This document shows positions 25,649-35,089 of a DNA stretch of 64,000 bases, one piece after another (positions within the stretch are counted from its first letter, which is position 1; the number at the start of each line of letters is the position of its first letter). Origin of the DNA: Chromohalobacter nigrandesensis. GTDB taxonomy: Bacteria; Pseudomonadota; Gammaproteobacteria; Pseudomonadales; Halomonadaceae. Where the stretch lies: contig NZ_JAKGAM010000001.1 of the NCBI RefSeq assembly GCF_023061285.1, positions 124,001-188,000 of the forward strand, written 5' to 3'. Below the pieces are notes generated by a model. That model was not told the origin of the DNA, did not search any database, and saw only the letters and a program-made list of their open reading frames with translations. Position numbers and translations under genes: made by a program.

Positions 25649-25737
25649 TGGACACCCTATACGGCGTATCTTATGGGGGGCCTTCGTGAGAGGCACGCAC
25701 TGACACCCTTCCTGGCGGTCCAAAGTGCTGCGGTGGT

Positions 25738-26613
25738 TCAAACGGGGTCCAGTGGCCCAGCCTGTATCTCGGGCGAACAGTCACGTAAAGCATGTCGTAC
25801 ACGATCCAACCTTACGTCTCCCGTACTCCCCTGAACCACCCGTTCCCACCATTCCCGATGCACGGCTTTTACCATCACCGGTACGGAAGGCAAGCCGAGA
25901 TGCTGGGCCATGGCCAGACGATGCAGGCCGCGGTTGATCTTGAGGAGCCGCCCTTCGCGCGTAACAGCCACGCCCAGCATGTCCTTCCCGCGGGTGGAGT
26001 CGAAGCCGCGCGCGGCCATGTCATCCATGAAGCTCAAGTACACCCGCAAGAAGGTGAGAATGCGCGCTTCGCTATCCAACAAAATACCCTGCTGATGCGA
26101 TGACCAGGGCTTGCCGGCCTTCAAGAGCGCCAAGTATTTATGGAAGGCTTGCGACTGGGTGAGATCCTCGCGATGGGAGGCGAGATCTTCGATGAAGCGG
26201 GTTCGGGAACTGCCACGTAAATCGCCACGGCGAAGATCCCATTCGCCCTCCCAGATGAACGCCGAGGAAGACGGTCGCAGCTTGTGGGACCACCCCTTCC
26301 AGTGAATACTCCGGATCAAAGACTTTGGATCAACGTGCAGTACCAGCGAGTCACCAAGTGATTTCTCCACCGCGCGGCGCGGCAGACCAATACGCTCAAC
26401 CCAGGTGGCGCCCGGCAACGCATGCTGCCAAAGACAGAGCAAGCCGCGCTCCACGGGCACACCCACCGAGGACTGAAAGCCCTCCTTCACCGCTTTTTGC
26501 ACACGAGCCCGCTGTACCGGCCAGTACATGCGCCGGTCTTCCAGTGGTGCGAAAGCGGGATCGCCCGCTGGCGGTGTCGGCAACCGGCGCTCACCAAACA
26601 GCAACGACTTCAC
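25738..26613 (-). CDS. Uncharacterised protein with ParB-like motif
   Basis: A 291-aa protein I do not recognise as a named family. The C-terminal third contains GRLLKINRGLHRLAMAQHLG followed by LPSVPVMVKAVHREW, which resembles the 'hGxHRhxAhhxhG' loop of ParB/sulfiredoxin-type nucleotide-binding domains. The N-terminal part is rich in Trp, Arg and basic residues. There is no signal peptide or membrane segment. It lies next to the LPS core genes but is separated from them by 225 bp, so an operon link is uncertain. Similar proteins occur near surface-polysaccharide loci, but that is recollection, not proof. Confidence 0.5.
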   Translation of the reverse strand: MKSLLFGERRLPTPPAGDPAFAPLEDRRMYWPVQRARVQKAVKEGFQSSVGVPVERGLLCLWQHALPGATWVERIGLPRRAVEKSLGDSLVLHVDPKSLIRSIHWKGWSHKLRPSSSAFIWEGEWDLRRGDLRGSSRTRFIEDLASHREDLTQSQAFHKYLALLKAGKPWSSHQQGILLDSEARILTFLRVYLSFMDDMAARGFDSTRGKDMLGVAVTREGRLLKINRGLHRLAMAQHLGLPSVPVMVKAVHREWWERVVQGSTGDVRLDRVRHALRDCSPEIQAGPLDPV

Positions 26614-26838
26614 GCCCCACCTCCCAGCCTCACCGAGAGAGGAAAAGCTACGTGTCGCTTGTGCCGTCTCGGCAAACGGCAGATAAGATACGGTTGCTCA
26701 TGTTCCATGCGTCGTGCCTCATTATATGCTTCATGCTTTTAATAGTTAGCATGATAGCAATTTTAGAGCACGTTACGTAAGGCTAACGTCTTATAAAGCG
26801 ACCTCTTTCACAGATTATCCCGGCCTGGCAACCAGCGC

Positions 26839-27993
26839 CTAGCCGACAAAACCGGGCGTTTGTAGAAACCGCGCCGCAACGGTCTCGGGCTTGAAGTCAT
26901 CCAGCCATGCTTCTTGTATGACCGGTTGGGCATTGGCTGCGGCATCGCGTATCCCCGTGGCCAGGCTTTCCTCATCATGGGCGACGATACTGCTTTTTAG
27001 CTCCCCCTTGAGGATAGAGCGAATGCCGCCTGGGCAATCCACACTCAGCACCGGCGTGCCACACGCCAACGCCTCGAACAGCACGATGCCCATGCCCTCG
27101 TAGCGCGAACTCAACACAAACAGCCGTGCATGGTGCATCCAGGGGTACGGGTTCTGCCGCTGGCCGGCGAAGATCACACGCTCGGCGATGCCCAACTGCG
27201 TAACCAGTGTTTCAAGGTTGGCACGCTCTCGGCCATCGCCGACCAGCACCAGCGGCATTGCCACCTTTGAACGCGCATAAGCGCGCAGCAGTAGCGCCTG
27301 GTCTTTCGCCGGCACCATCCGCGCCACATTGACGATATAAGGCTCGGCGGGAATATCCGCCTCCGTCGCCAACATCGCCTGGCGTATGTCCCCCACGGGG
27401 CAAGGATTGAGAATGACACTCAAGCTCGCTGGCGAACAACGCCACACCGGCATCGCCTCGCGTACTGTCTCGGCAACGCCATCCGATACCGCCACCAAAT
27501 GACGCCCCTGATAAAGGCAACGCGCAAACAACCACCGGCTAGGGCGTCGCTTTCTCGCCCGTAAGATATTTTCCAACACGTAGCGTGCGCGACCATCTCT
27601 AAACGTCCATACCTGCTCGAAGGTCCCCTGGCCGCGAAAGACGATCCGATCCACCCGCCCATGACGCCGCTCGAAGCGCCATAGCCATAAGCGAAACACC
27701 GCCCCACCCATGATCCCCGAGCCCAGAAACACGGCACGCTTGAGCAAAGGGTTGAGCACCCAGCGCGCGAAAAGCTCGAGAAAAAAACCGATCACTGACA
27801 AACGACATACGCGCATCAGCGGTAAATGATGCACATGCACGCTCGCGTGTGTCGGGCTTAGCGGCTTCTTGACCCGGCGAAAGCTGACCAAGTGACTTTC
27901 ATGCCCCGCCTCGGCAAAGGCATCGGCCAAGTTGACGGCGACACGCTCCATGCCGCCCATCTTGAGGGAACGCACCACGACCAACGTGCGCAT
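26839..27993 (-). CDS. Glycosyltransferase, GT4 family (LPS core type)
   Basis: A 384-aa GT-B glycosyltransferase with the N-terminal VVRSLKMGGMERVAVNLADA motif, the EPYIVNVARMVPAKDQALLL junction and the donor-site block YEGMGIVLFEALACGTPVLS (E-x7-E). The ATG has GGAGG six bases upstream. It lies 107 bp downstream of a GT8 gene that is coupled to an O-antigen ligase gene, so it probably builds the outer LPS core. It is more distant from the two sister GT4 genes at 4.5-6.8 kb but shares the same C-terminal motif. Confidence 0.85.
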   Translation of the reverse strand: MRTLVVVRSLKMGGMERVAVNLADAFAEAGHESHLVSFRRVKKPLSPTHASVHVHHLPLMRVCRLSVIGFFLELFARWVLNPLLKRAVFLGSGIMGGAVFRLWLWRFERRHGRVDRIVFRGQGTFEQVWTFRDGRARYVLENILRARKRRPSRWLFARCLYQGRHLVAVSDGVAETVREAMPVWRCSPASLSVILNPCPVGDIRQAMLATEADIPAEPYIVNVARMVPAKDQALLLRAYARSKVAMPLVLVGDGRERANLETLVTQLGIAERVIFAGQRQNPYPWMHHARLFVLSSRYEGMGIVLFEALACGTPVLSVDCPGGIRSILKGELKSSIVAHDEESLATGIRDAAANAQPVIQEAWLDDFKPETVAARFLQTPGFVG

Positions 27994-28099
27994 CAGGCCT
28001 CCATCAAGATAGTGTTTTTTGTACTACTGCTGATTGTCGAGACAGCGGATAACCGAAGGGGATCGCGCATCACTTGTAACTCCGTGATAAATACCAGGC

Positions 28100-29002
28100 T
28101 TAAGAGCGCGCCAACATGCGACGGCGGCGAATCTTCGGCTGTTTCAATATCAAGCGAATACGTTTTCCCCAAGGCAACGTAGCTCTCAAGGCGGCTTTTT
28201 CGATGGGCCACGGGGTCTGCTGCGAATAGGCAAGAAAGTCATCCTGAAACGGATGAACGCACCTTGCATGCCATGGCTTCACGGCCCCGATGAAATGCAC
28301 GATTTGCGGCCCTCGGCTAGCGGCTTCCAGATAAGGCAGATGTTGGGTGAGATGTGCGTAGCGCTTTTCCATGGCCGCATAAGCAGTCGGCTGAAAATTC
28401 CACTCCGGCTCAAGCCGTCGCCACTTGCCATTCAATACCTGATTCAAGGCATCCTGGTCGGGATAACGAGCGGTTTCATCCGTTTGCAGACATTCCAGAG
28501 CCTTCTCGGCGACTCGCTCGCGACGCCATGCCATCAGATCCACCAGTATCACGCCAGAGTTGAAGTAGTTATCGGGGGCACCCCGGGTATGCTTGCTAGA
28601 GGAATTGCACAGGTCCATGGCTGCCGCCGCGACGTAACCTTCCAATGGCATGGACCACAACCCCGCAAGATCACCCAGCACCAGAACGTCACAATCCAGA
28701 TAAATGACACGCTCGCAATCGCCCGGCAAATAGCGATGCATCAACAATGGAAGCAAAGCCGCGATACCGAAACGGCCGGTCTTCAGGCCCTGCAACTCGC
28801 GCACATCGACTTGGCTGATATGAATCGCCGCGTCGGCTTCTTCCACCAAGTCACGCAAGCGTTCCTGGGTATCTGCTTCCAGCCCTGTGGTCAGTACGAA
28901 GAAACACAGCCGCTCAGGGTTGGAGGCATTGGCAATGGCTGACGCCATCACGACGGCAGCGTAGCGCGCATAGCCTTCGTCCGCACACAGCACTATGTTC
29001 AT
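28100..29002 (-). CDS. Glycosyltransferase, GT8 family (LPS core-type)
   Basis: A 300-aa retaining GT-A glycosyltransferase. The metal-binding DxD is in VIYLDCDVLVLGDL, and PDNYFNSGVILVDL and the late QIVHFIGAVKPWHARC (His for metal) are typical of family 8 LPS glucosyl/galactosyltransferases. The start overlaps the stop of the O-antigen ligase gene by 4 bp. It is predicted to act in the cytoplasm on the growing LPS core. Confidence 0.88.
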   Translation of the reverse strand: MNIVLCADEGYARYAAVVMASAIANASNPERLCFFVLTTGLEADTQERLRDLVEEADAAIHISQVDVRELQGLKTGRFGIAALLPLLMHRYLPGDCERVIYLDCDVLVLGDLAGLWSMPLEGYVAAAAMDLCNSSSKHTRGAPDNYFNSGVILVDLMAWRRERVAEKALECLQTDETARYPDQDALNQVLNGKWRRLEPEWNFQPTAYAAMEKRYAHLTQHLPYLEAASRGPQIVHFIGAVKPWHARCVHPFQDDFLAYSQQTPWPIEKAALRATLPWGKRIRLILKQPKIRRRRMLARS

Positions 29003-30321
29003 CTTGCCGCCACCTCCGCCCCATCACGCTCATTGAACAGGTAAAAAGACATGCCCACCCCACCGACGATGATGTAGAAATACATGCCGGAGTTGAAAAT
29101 CAGATACGACTCAAACATGTTGATGATGAAAAAGAACGCCCAAGTCGCTAATAGCCCCACGCCCCAGTAACGGCGACCGGAGCGGAGCAGCAAGAAGGTC
29201 CCTTTGAGGATCATCCACGTGAGGATCACCAACGCCAACATCCCCAGAGCGCCATAGGCCAGCAAAATTTCCAGATAGGAATTATGGAAATGCCCGAAGC
29301 GATTTTTCATCCAGTCCGGGAAGGGGCCTTCATCGATCAATGGTTTGCGACTCTCTGCCCCCCACCCCGTCAAGGGACGCTCGGAGATCCTCTCCAAGGC
29401 ATACATCCAGGTATGGAGACGCACGCCGGTGCCATTTTTTAATGGAATCTCGTCAAAGCTGCCCGTCTCGAGCGCTTGGATAGTCGCTTGCGAGGCGTGC
29501 AACCGTTTCTCGAAGGACGGCGCCAGCGAGTACCCAAGCATCGCTAGCATACTCGCCACAGCGATAAACACCACTACACTCTTGGCGCTTAACGCCTGAC
29601 GGTGACGCTGCCTGCATAGAAACACCAAGCCCACGAGCAGCAAGCCAACCAGTACGATCACCAACGCCAACCAGACCGCCCGCGTCTGTGTCACGGCAAC
29701 CCCCACCAGTCCCAGTATCGTCAGGCCCAGCGCTAGGCACCACTCGGCCACTCGGGGAGGCTGCCGTAGGCAGCGGGCGAGTAAACTCCCGCCCATGATC
29801 AATACAAGGCCCAGGTAAAAAGCGGTGTGTTGAGCGTTGGTATAGCCGAAATCCACCCGATGGCCCGAAATGGCCGCCAGCCACTCTCGGGTCGTGGAGT
29901 GAATCGCCAGCGACACGAGGAACCCCACCAGAAAAATCATCAAAAGATACTTGGCCGCACGCATGGAGCCTCGCAACCACCAGGCCACCGCGATACAGAG
30001 GAATAGCTTGGAGAAATGCCTGGCGGCCTTAACCTGCTCATCGGCAAAATCAGGGAAGCGCTCTACGGCAAAGAAATACACGCCCGTTTGCAGCACGACG
30101 AACGCCAGCAGTAGAAGGAACACCCTATGCCACTTGACCGACGGCTCCGGTTCCATGCACCAGGCGATGACGAAACACAGGACGAAAACGGACTCCGCCG
30201 AGCGTGAAAGGTCAAAACTGATCAACCACGAGAAGGCGTAAATGGATAACGCCACCCAACCAACCGCTTGATTCGTCTTCTTCCATCCGGCCCGCGGCAT
30301 CCACCTGCTGCTACTTTCCAT
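28999..30321 (-). CDS. O-antigen ligase (WaaL-like)
   Basis: A 440-aa membrane protein with about twelve hydrophobic segments and a large periplasmic loop carrying RTRAVWL-like and GWGAESRKPLIDEG/NRFGHFHNSYLEILLAYGALG motifs, characteristic of the Wzy_C ligase domain. It should transfer polymerised O-antigen from undecaprenyl diphosphate to lipid A-core in the periplasm. A Wzy polymerase is the alternative, but the association with GT8 and GT4 core enzymes and the HNSYLE motif favour ligase. It lies just beyond the terminator of the O-antigen operon. Confidence 0.78.
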   Translation of the reverse strand: MESSSRWMPRAGWKKTNQAVGWVALSIYAFSWLISFDLSRSAESVFVLCFVIAWCMEPEPSVKWHRVFLLLLAFVVLQTGVYFFAVERFPDFADEQVKAARHFSKLFLCIAVAWWLRGSMRAAKYLLMIFLVGFLVSLAIHSTTREWLAAISGHRVDFGYTNAQHTAFYLGLVLIMGGSLLARCLRQPPRVAEWCLALGLTILGLVGVAVTQTRAVWLALVIVLVGLLLVGLVFLCRQRHRQALSAKSVVVFIAVASMLAMLGYSLAPSFEKRLHASQATIQALETGSFDEIPLKNGTGVRLHTWMYALERISERPLTGWGAESRKPLIDEGPFPDWMKNRFGHFHNSYLEILLAYGALGMLALVILTWMILKGTFLLLRSGRRYWGVGLLATWAFFFIINMFESYLIFNSGMYFYIIVGGVGMSFYLFNERDGAEVAAR

Positions 30322-30475
30322 CTAACGATCTACCCCTATGTCCGCGCCCCAGCCGGTTGTTACGCACGTCGAGACGAAGAAGTAGACATCCCGCATCTCA
30401 CCGGCGATGTTAAAAGCGCAACAGGGTACCAGACCCCGCATACCGGGGAAATTTATAAAACGGAAACCAGACACA

Positions 30476-30512
30476 AAGACGCCCAGCCCCATAAGGAGGA
30501 GCCGGGCGTCTT
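30476..30512 (-). terminator. Terminator-like hairpin at the end of the O-antigen operon
   Basis: AAGACGCCC and GGGCGTCTT form a perfect 9-bp stem with a 19-nt loop, ending 15 bp after the stop of the WbpM-like gene. On the minus strand the stem is followed by TGTGTCTGG; the T's belong partly to the stem end, so efficiency is uncertain. It marks the boundary between the O-antigen operon and the ligase/core genes. Confidence 0.6.
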
Positions 30513-30526
30513 AAGCAGGCACATTG

Positions 30527-32497
30527 CTAATGCTTTGACGTGCCCGCCGGCACAGAGAGCCGCCCCTCCTTTTCCATCGTTGCTGGCAGCAAATCCACCA
30601 TATTGCCGTTATGGGCAAATCCCTTCACGCCTTGCTTCAAGATGGCGCAGGAACGCTGGCTATCGAGATTTCGCTCAGCGGCTTGCAGCTCGCCCAGCAG
30701 CGTTATCAGCTCTTGATGCGTCAAGGCTTCTTCCTGGGCCCGCATGATCTTGGGGTGCTTGGTCCCCACGACGTTGTCCCCGATCAGCAGCTCTTCATAA
30801 AGCTTCTCGCCGGAGCGCAGGCCACTATAGACGATCTCGATATCACCGTCAGGGTTTTCCTCGTCTCTCACTTCGAGGCCGGTGAGCTGGATCATGCGCC
30901 GCGCCAGGTCGACGATCTTCACCGACTCGCCCATATCCAGCACGAACACATCCCCACCCTCGGCCATGGAGCCGGCTTGAATGACGAGCAACGCCGCTTC
31001 GGGGATGGTCATGAAGAAACGGGTGATATCGGGATGCGTCACCGTGATCGGGCCGCCTTCCGCAATCTGACGCCGAAACAACGGCACTACCGAGCCACTA
31101 GAACCCAGTACGTTACCAAAGCGCACCATAGAGAAGGTCGTGCGATGGCCGTCTTTCAAGGCATAACGCGTGGCCAAATCCTGAAGCACCAACTCCGCCA
31201 TGCGCTTGGTGGCCCCCATCACATTGGTGGGGCGCACCGCCTTATCGGTGGAGATCAACACGCAGCGTTCGACGCCCAGGCTCGCGGAGCTTTCCGCCAC
31301 CACGCGAGTGCCGTGTACGTTGTTGCGCACCCCTTCCAGCACGTTGTTCTCGACGATGGGCACATGCTTATAAGCGGCGGCATGGTAAAGCGTTTGTACG
31401 CCGTAGTGGCGAATCGCCGCCTCCACCCGGTTACGGTCACACACATTGCCGAGCAGCGGCACGATGGGGAAGCTCTCCCCCATCTCGATACGCGCCGCTT
31501 CCAACTCTTGATTGATGGCGTAGAGGCCGAACTCGCTCACCTCAAACAGAATCAGGGCCTTAGGCTTACCGCGAACCACCTGACGACACATCTCGCTGCC
31601 GATAGAGCCACCCGCCCCGGTGACCATGACCACCTTATCGCGGATGCTGGCGTTGACCAGGTCATACTGTGGCGGCACAGGGTCACGCCCCAGCAGGTCC
31701 TCAAGCTCCACCTCGCGCAATTGATCGACGCTCGCAATGCCCGAGACGATCTCCGGCATGGAAGGCACGGTTTGCACACGCACCGGCACATCGACGAGGT
31801 TGTCCAACGCCTGCTTGCGTTGCGCCTTGGTGGCGCTGGGCATGGCCAACAGCACACGCTTGATGCCCAGGTCCTCCGCCACCGACTTGAAGCAGCCAGG
31901 GTTATGGACCTTTATCCCTTTGATAGTGAAGCCCCACAACGCGGGGTCATCGTCCATGAAGGCCGCCGTGTAGAACTCACGGCTATTGGCCAGCGCAAGC
32001 GTCAATTGCGCCCCCGCACCGCCGGCCCCATAGATGGCCACCGGCTCCTTCTGGGTATAGTGCTTGAGCAGCCACTGATAGTAACTGCGTACCACCAGCC
32101 GAGTACCGCCCACATACACCAAGGTCACCAAGGCAAAGTTCACCGGTACCGAACGGGGGAACGTCTCCCATCGATAAAAGAACGCCGCCGCCCACATGAG
32201 AAGCGCCAGAAGCAGCGCCCCTTTGACCACCGCCCACAGCGCCTGAGGGCCCATGAAGCGCACCACGGCGCGGTAAAGCCCCAATCGGGCAAAAATGAAC
32301 ACGCCGACAGGCGGCACGACCAGAAACAGCCACCAAAAAGGCTCGAGATAGCGTGCCGGCCACCACTCGGCGAGACGCAGCGCATAAGCAGACCACAGCG
32401 CCAATGGCAACGCGACAAGATCCGACGCGACCATCACCAAACGCTTCTTGGCGCGACTGAGCCCAGCAATTGACTGATGCATCCGTGTTTGGGCCAT
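30527..32497 (-). CDS. Membrane-bound nucleotide-sugar 4,6-dehydratase (WbpM/PglF type)
   Basis: A 656-aa protein with four N-terminal membrane helices (about 20-140), a first Rossmann-like domain (IYGAGGAGAQ, 155-164) and a catalytic SDR domain (TGAGGSIG, 293-300; ISTDKAVRPTNVMGATKRMA). It should convert UDP-GlcNAc to its 4-keto-6-deoxy derivative, the entry point for 4-amino or QuiNAc/FucNAc sugars. The ATG has AAGGA upstream. As last gene of the operon, it can feed the DegT aminotransferase and formyltransferase genes located upstream. Long-form C6 dehydratases of this type are often needed for O-antigen. Confidence 0.9.
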   Translation of the reverse strand: MAQTRMHQSIAGLSRAKKRLVMVASDLVALPLALWSAYALRLAEWWPARYLEPFWWLFLVVPPVGVFIFARLGLYRAVVRFMGPQALWAVVKGALLLALLMWAAAFFYRWETFPRSVPVNFALVTLVYVGGTRLVVRSYYQWLLKHYTQKEPVAIYGAGGAGAQLTLALANSREFYTAAFMDDDPALWGFTIKGIKVHNPGCFKSVAEDLGIKRVLLAMPSATKAQRKQALDNLVDVPVRVQTVPSMPEIVSGIASVDQLREVELEDLLGRDPVPPQYDLVNASIRDKVVMVTGAGGSIGSEMCRQVVRGKPKALILFEVSEFGLYAINQELEAARIEMGESFPIVPLLGNVCDRNRVEAAIRHYGVQTLYHAAAYKHVPIVENNVLEGVRNNVHGTRVVAESSASLGVERCVLISTDKAVRPTNVMGATKRMAELVLQDLATRYALKDGHRTTFSMVRFGNVLGSSGSVVPLFRRQIAEGGPITVTHPDITRFFMTIPEAALLVIQAGSMAEGGDVFVLDMGESVKIVDLARRMIQLTGLEVRDEENPDGDIEIVYSGLRSGEKLYEELLIGDNVVGTKHPKIMRAQEEALTHQELITLLGELQAAERNLDSQRSCAILKQGVKGFAHNGNMVDLLPATMEKEGRLSVPAGTSKH

Positions 32498-32553
32498 TAT
32501 TCGATCCTTCTCTTGTCACGCATTCAGATGGCTCTTTTTCAAGTAACCCTTTT

Positions 32554-34485
32554 TCAAATAACGCTCTTGAGCAACTGAGTGACCAACGCCTGCTGACTGC
32601 AGTCGGCGCTGTGCACGACTACTTCTGCTTTATCGGGCGCTTCATAAGGGCTATTGATCCCCGTGAAGTCCTTTATTTTGCCTTGGCGGGCCTTTTCATA
32701 AAGCCCCTTGGGATCGCGCTGTTCGCAGACATCCAGCGGTGTGTCGACGTGCACTTCGATGAACTCGCCCTCATCGAACAGCTCGCGAGCGGCGTCGCGG
32801 TCCGAGCGGAACGGCGAGATAAAGGCGGTGATCACGATAATGCCGGCATCGGCAAACAGCTTGGCGATTTCCCCCACGCGGCGGATGTTCTCAGTGCGAG
32901 CGGCATCCGTCATGCCCAGGTCCTTGCAGAGGCCGTGGCGGATGTTATCACCGTCGAGCAGCATGGTGTGGTAGCCGCGCCGGTTGAGCTCCACTTCCAG
33001 GTTATTGGCAAGGGTGGATTTCCCCGACCCCGAGAGCCCCGTGAACCAGATGCATTTGCCGGTGTGGCCCTTGATCTGGGCGCGCATCGTCGGCGTGACG
33101 CTGCTGCGGTTCCAGACGACCTCCGCCTGACTGTCATTCGCGCGGTATTCATAGGGAAGCTCGGTATCCAGCATGCGGTGCACCATCCCCGCGCCCACGG
33201 TGACGTTGGTCAGCCGGTCGATGACGATGAAGCTGCCGGTGCCCGGGCTGACGCGGTAATCGTCTACCGGCAGCGTGCCGGCTACTTCGATGCGGCAGCG
33301 GCCGATGGCATTAAGGCCCAGTGTGTCGGCAGCGTGATGCTCGAGCGTGTTGACGTCGACCTGATAGTCGATCTGGCTCACCTTGCCGGCGAGACCCCGG
33401 GTGGCAAGCTTGAGATCGTAGAGCTTGCCGGGCTCCAGAGCGGTGTCGTGCATCCACACGATGTCCGCCTCGAAGGCGTCGGCCAGCGGCACCTCGGCGT
33501 CGGCGGCCACCAGCCAGTCGCCCCGCGAGATGTCGATCTCGTCGTCGAGCGTGACGGTGATCGCCTGCCCCGGATAAGCTACCTCGAGATCGCCGTCGAA
33601 GGTGACGATGCGCGCGACCGTGGAACGCTTGCCCGAGGGCAGCACCTTGACCGCCTGGCCGGGCCGCAGGATGCCGGCCTCGAGCGTGCCGCAGTAGCCG
33701 CGGAAGTCGAGGTGCGGGCGATTGACGTACTGCACCGGCAGGCGCAGGTCCGTCAGGTTCTGGTCGTGAGCGACCTCGATGGTCTCGAGCAGCTCGAGCA
33801 GCGGCGTCCCGGGTTGGCCATCGACGCGGTACCAGGGCGTATTCTCGCTGCGATTGACGACGTTGTCGCCTTCCAGCGCGGAGAGCGGCACGAAGTGGAT
33901 GTCGGGCGCATAGAGCTTGGCGGCGAAGTCCCGATACTCAGCGACGATCTCGTCGAAGCGCGCCTGGGAATAGTCGACCAGGTCCATCTTGTTGACCGCG
34001 ATCACCAGGTGCTGGATGCCCAGCAAATCGGCGATGAAACTGTGCCGCCGGGTCTGGGTCTGCACGCCGTGACGCGCATCGATGAGAATCACCGCGAGGC
34101 TGGCGGTGGAGGCCCCGGTGGCCATGTTGCGGGTGTACTGCTCGTGGCCCGGCGTATCGGCGATGATGAACTTGCGCTTATCGGTGGAGAAGTACCGATA
34201 GGCGACATCGATGGTAATGCCCTGCTCGCGCTCGGACTGCAAGCCATCCACCAGCAGCGCCAGATCGACCTTATCGCCGGTGGTGCCGCTGGTCTTGGAG
34301 GCCTGGGTGATGGCGGCGAGCTGGTCCTCGTAGATCATCTTGGAATCGTGCAGCAGCCGCCCGATCAGGGTCGACTTGCCGTCATCGACGCTCCCGCAGG
34401 TGATGAAACGGAGCAGGTCTTTGCGCTCGTGTTCTCTCAAATACGCTTCGATGTTTTCCGAGATCATCGGTGAGGCGTGTGACAT
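32554..34485 (-). CDS. cysNC: Bifunctional sulfate adenylyltransferase subunit 1/APS kinase
   Basis: A 643-aa fusion that activates sulfate to PAPS. The N-terminal GTPase domain shows GSVDDGKST (31-39), DTPGH (110-114) and NKMD (165-168). The C-terminal APS kinase domain has a P-loop GLSGSGKST (483-491) and [14 protein letters not shown]. With CysD it forms ATP sulfurylase. An AAGGGA ribosome binding site precedes the ATG at 34485. The location inside an O-antigen operon with two sulfotransferase genes suggests that PAPS is made for glycan sulfation rather than, or in addition to, cysteine synthesis. Confidence 0.96.
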   Translation of the reverse strand: MSHASPMISENIEAYLREHERKDLLRFITCGSVDDGKSTLIGRLLHDSKMIYEDQLAAITQASKTSGTTGDKVDLALLVDGLQSEREQGITIDVAYRYFSTDKRKFIIADTPGHEQYTRNMATGASTASLAVILIDARHGVQTQTRRHSFIADLLGIQHLVIAVNKMDLVDYSQARFDEIVAEYRDFAAKLYAPDIHFVPLSALEGDNVVNRSENTPWYRVDGQPGTPLLELLETIEVAHDQNLTDLRLPVQYVNRPHLDFRGYCGTLEAGILRPGQAVKVLPSGKRSTVARIVTFDGDLEVAYPGQAITVTLDDEIDISRGDWLVAADAEVPLADAFEADIVWMHDTALEPGKLYDLKLATRGLAGKVSQIDYQVDVNTLEHHAADTLGLNAIGRCRIEVAGTLPVDDYRVSPGTGSFIVIDRLTNVTVGAGMVHRMLDTELPYEYRANDSQAEVVWNRSSVTPTMRAQIKGHTGKCIWFTGLSGSGKSTLANNLEVELNRRGYHTMLLDGDNIRHGLCKDLGMTDAARTENIRRVGEIAKLFADAGIIVITAFISPFRSDRDAARELFDEGEFIEVHVDTPLDVCEQRDPKGLYEKARQGKIKDFTGINSPYEAPDKAEVVVHSADCSQQALVTQLLKSVI

Positions 34486-34499
34486 GGTCTTATCCCTTA

Positions 34500-35066
34500 G
34501 CCTTAAGCTGGAAGCTTGAAGCTGGAAGAAACCCCAACCCCTTCAGCCTACAGCTTATTCATTCGTTGGTGAGCCTGCCGATCAATGCCGAAAGCATGGC
34601 GGCAACCTCACGTGTTTCCTGTAACCACCGGTTTCCACAGGCTTTATCGATGTAGCCAATGTCGATACCGATGTAGATCTGTGTTCTGAGTTCAGCGCAA
34701 GATCCCTTGGCAATCAGCAGGAAGTGGCGCTTGTCTTTGGGCGTCCCTCGCGTCATGCCTTCTGCAATGTTGCTGGGTACCGAAAGCCCGGATCGCGTAA
34801 TCTGATCCTTGAAGCCGAAGTCACGCAGATCGCGCATCGCTTTATAAAGCTCTGCCGACAATCTGGCGGAGCGCTTCCAAACCTGAAGTTTTTCGAAGTC
34901 CATAAGATGTCTGTTTTGCTTTTTCTTCCAGCTTCCCGGACAAGCTTGAAGAGCGCCGCTGCGCGGCTGGAAGCTTGAAGCTGGAAGAGACCCCAAGGTC
35001 AAAACCACGCCCCAATGGCAGGCGGTAGTGGTTTTTCTTCCGGCTTCTAGCTTCCAGCTTCCGGCT
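34500..35066. repeat. Clustered GCTTGAAGCTGGAAG-type intergenic repeats
   Basis: The motif GCTTGAAGCTGGAAG and its complement occur several times here (near 34512, 34972 and 35045), interleaved with small hairpins such as GCCGC-TGC-GCGGC (34955-34967). A compound unit (aagcttgaagagcgccgct plus cgcggctggaag, 34942-34972) reappears inverted at 36135-36166. The units flank and surround the four-helix-bundle gene. Confidence 0.65.
34559..34903 (-). CDS. Four-helix-bundle protein (S23/IVP-like)
   Basis: A 114-aa helical protein of the 'four helix bundle'/23S rRNA intervening-sequence protein family. MDFEKLQVWKRSARLSAELY, then DQITRSGLSVPSNIAEG and ELRTQIYIGIDIGYI are the hallmark motifs. The start at 34903 follows family length; the reading frame stays open upstream through repeat DNA, and the ribosome binding site is weak. 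It separates cysD from cysNC, which are normally adjacent. The protein's role is unknown; family members are often found as lone genes in intergenic repeats. Confidence 0.82.
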   Translation of the reverse strand: MDFEKLQVWKRSARLSAELYKAMRDLRDFGFKDQITRSGLSVPSNIAEGMTRGTPKDKRHFLLIAKGSCAELRTQIYIGIDIGYIDKACGNRWLQETREVAAMLSALIGRLTNE

Positions 35067-35089
35067 CTTCTGAGCCTTCGGCTCAGAAG
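35067..35089. other. Perfect 10-bp hairpin at the cysD stop codon
   Basis: CTTCTGAGCC-TTC-GGCTCAGAAG is a perfect stem that includes the cysD stop codon. There is no T tract on the minus-strand side, so it is more likely an RNA-stabilising or attenuating hairpin, or part of the local repeat family, than a full terminator. Confidence 0.5.

Noticed and set aside
30611-34473. Long plus-strand open frames (620 and 667 codons) opposite the dehydratase and cysNC genes
   Set aside because: They are antisense shadows of high-GC genes with clear conserved motifs on the minus strand; the translated products are His/Arg/Gln-rich and match no family.
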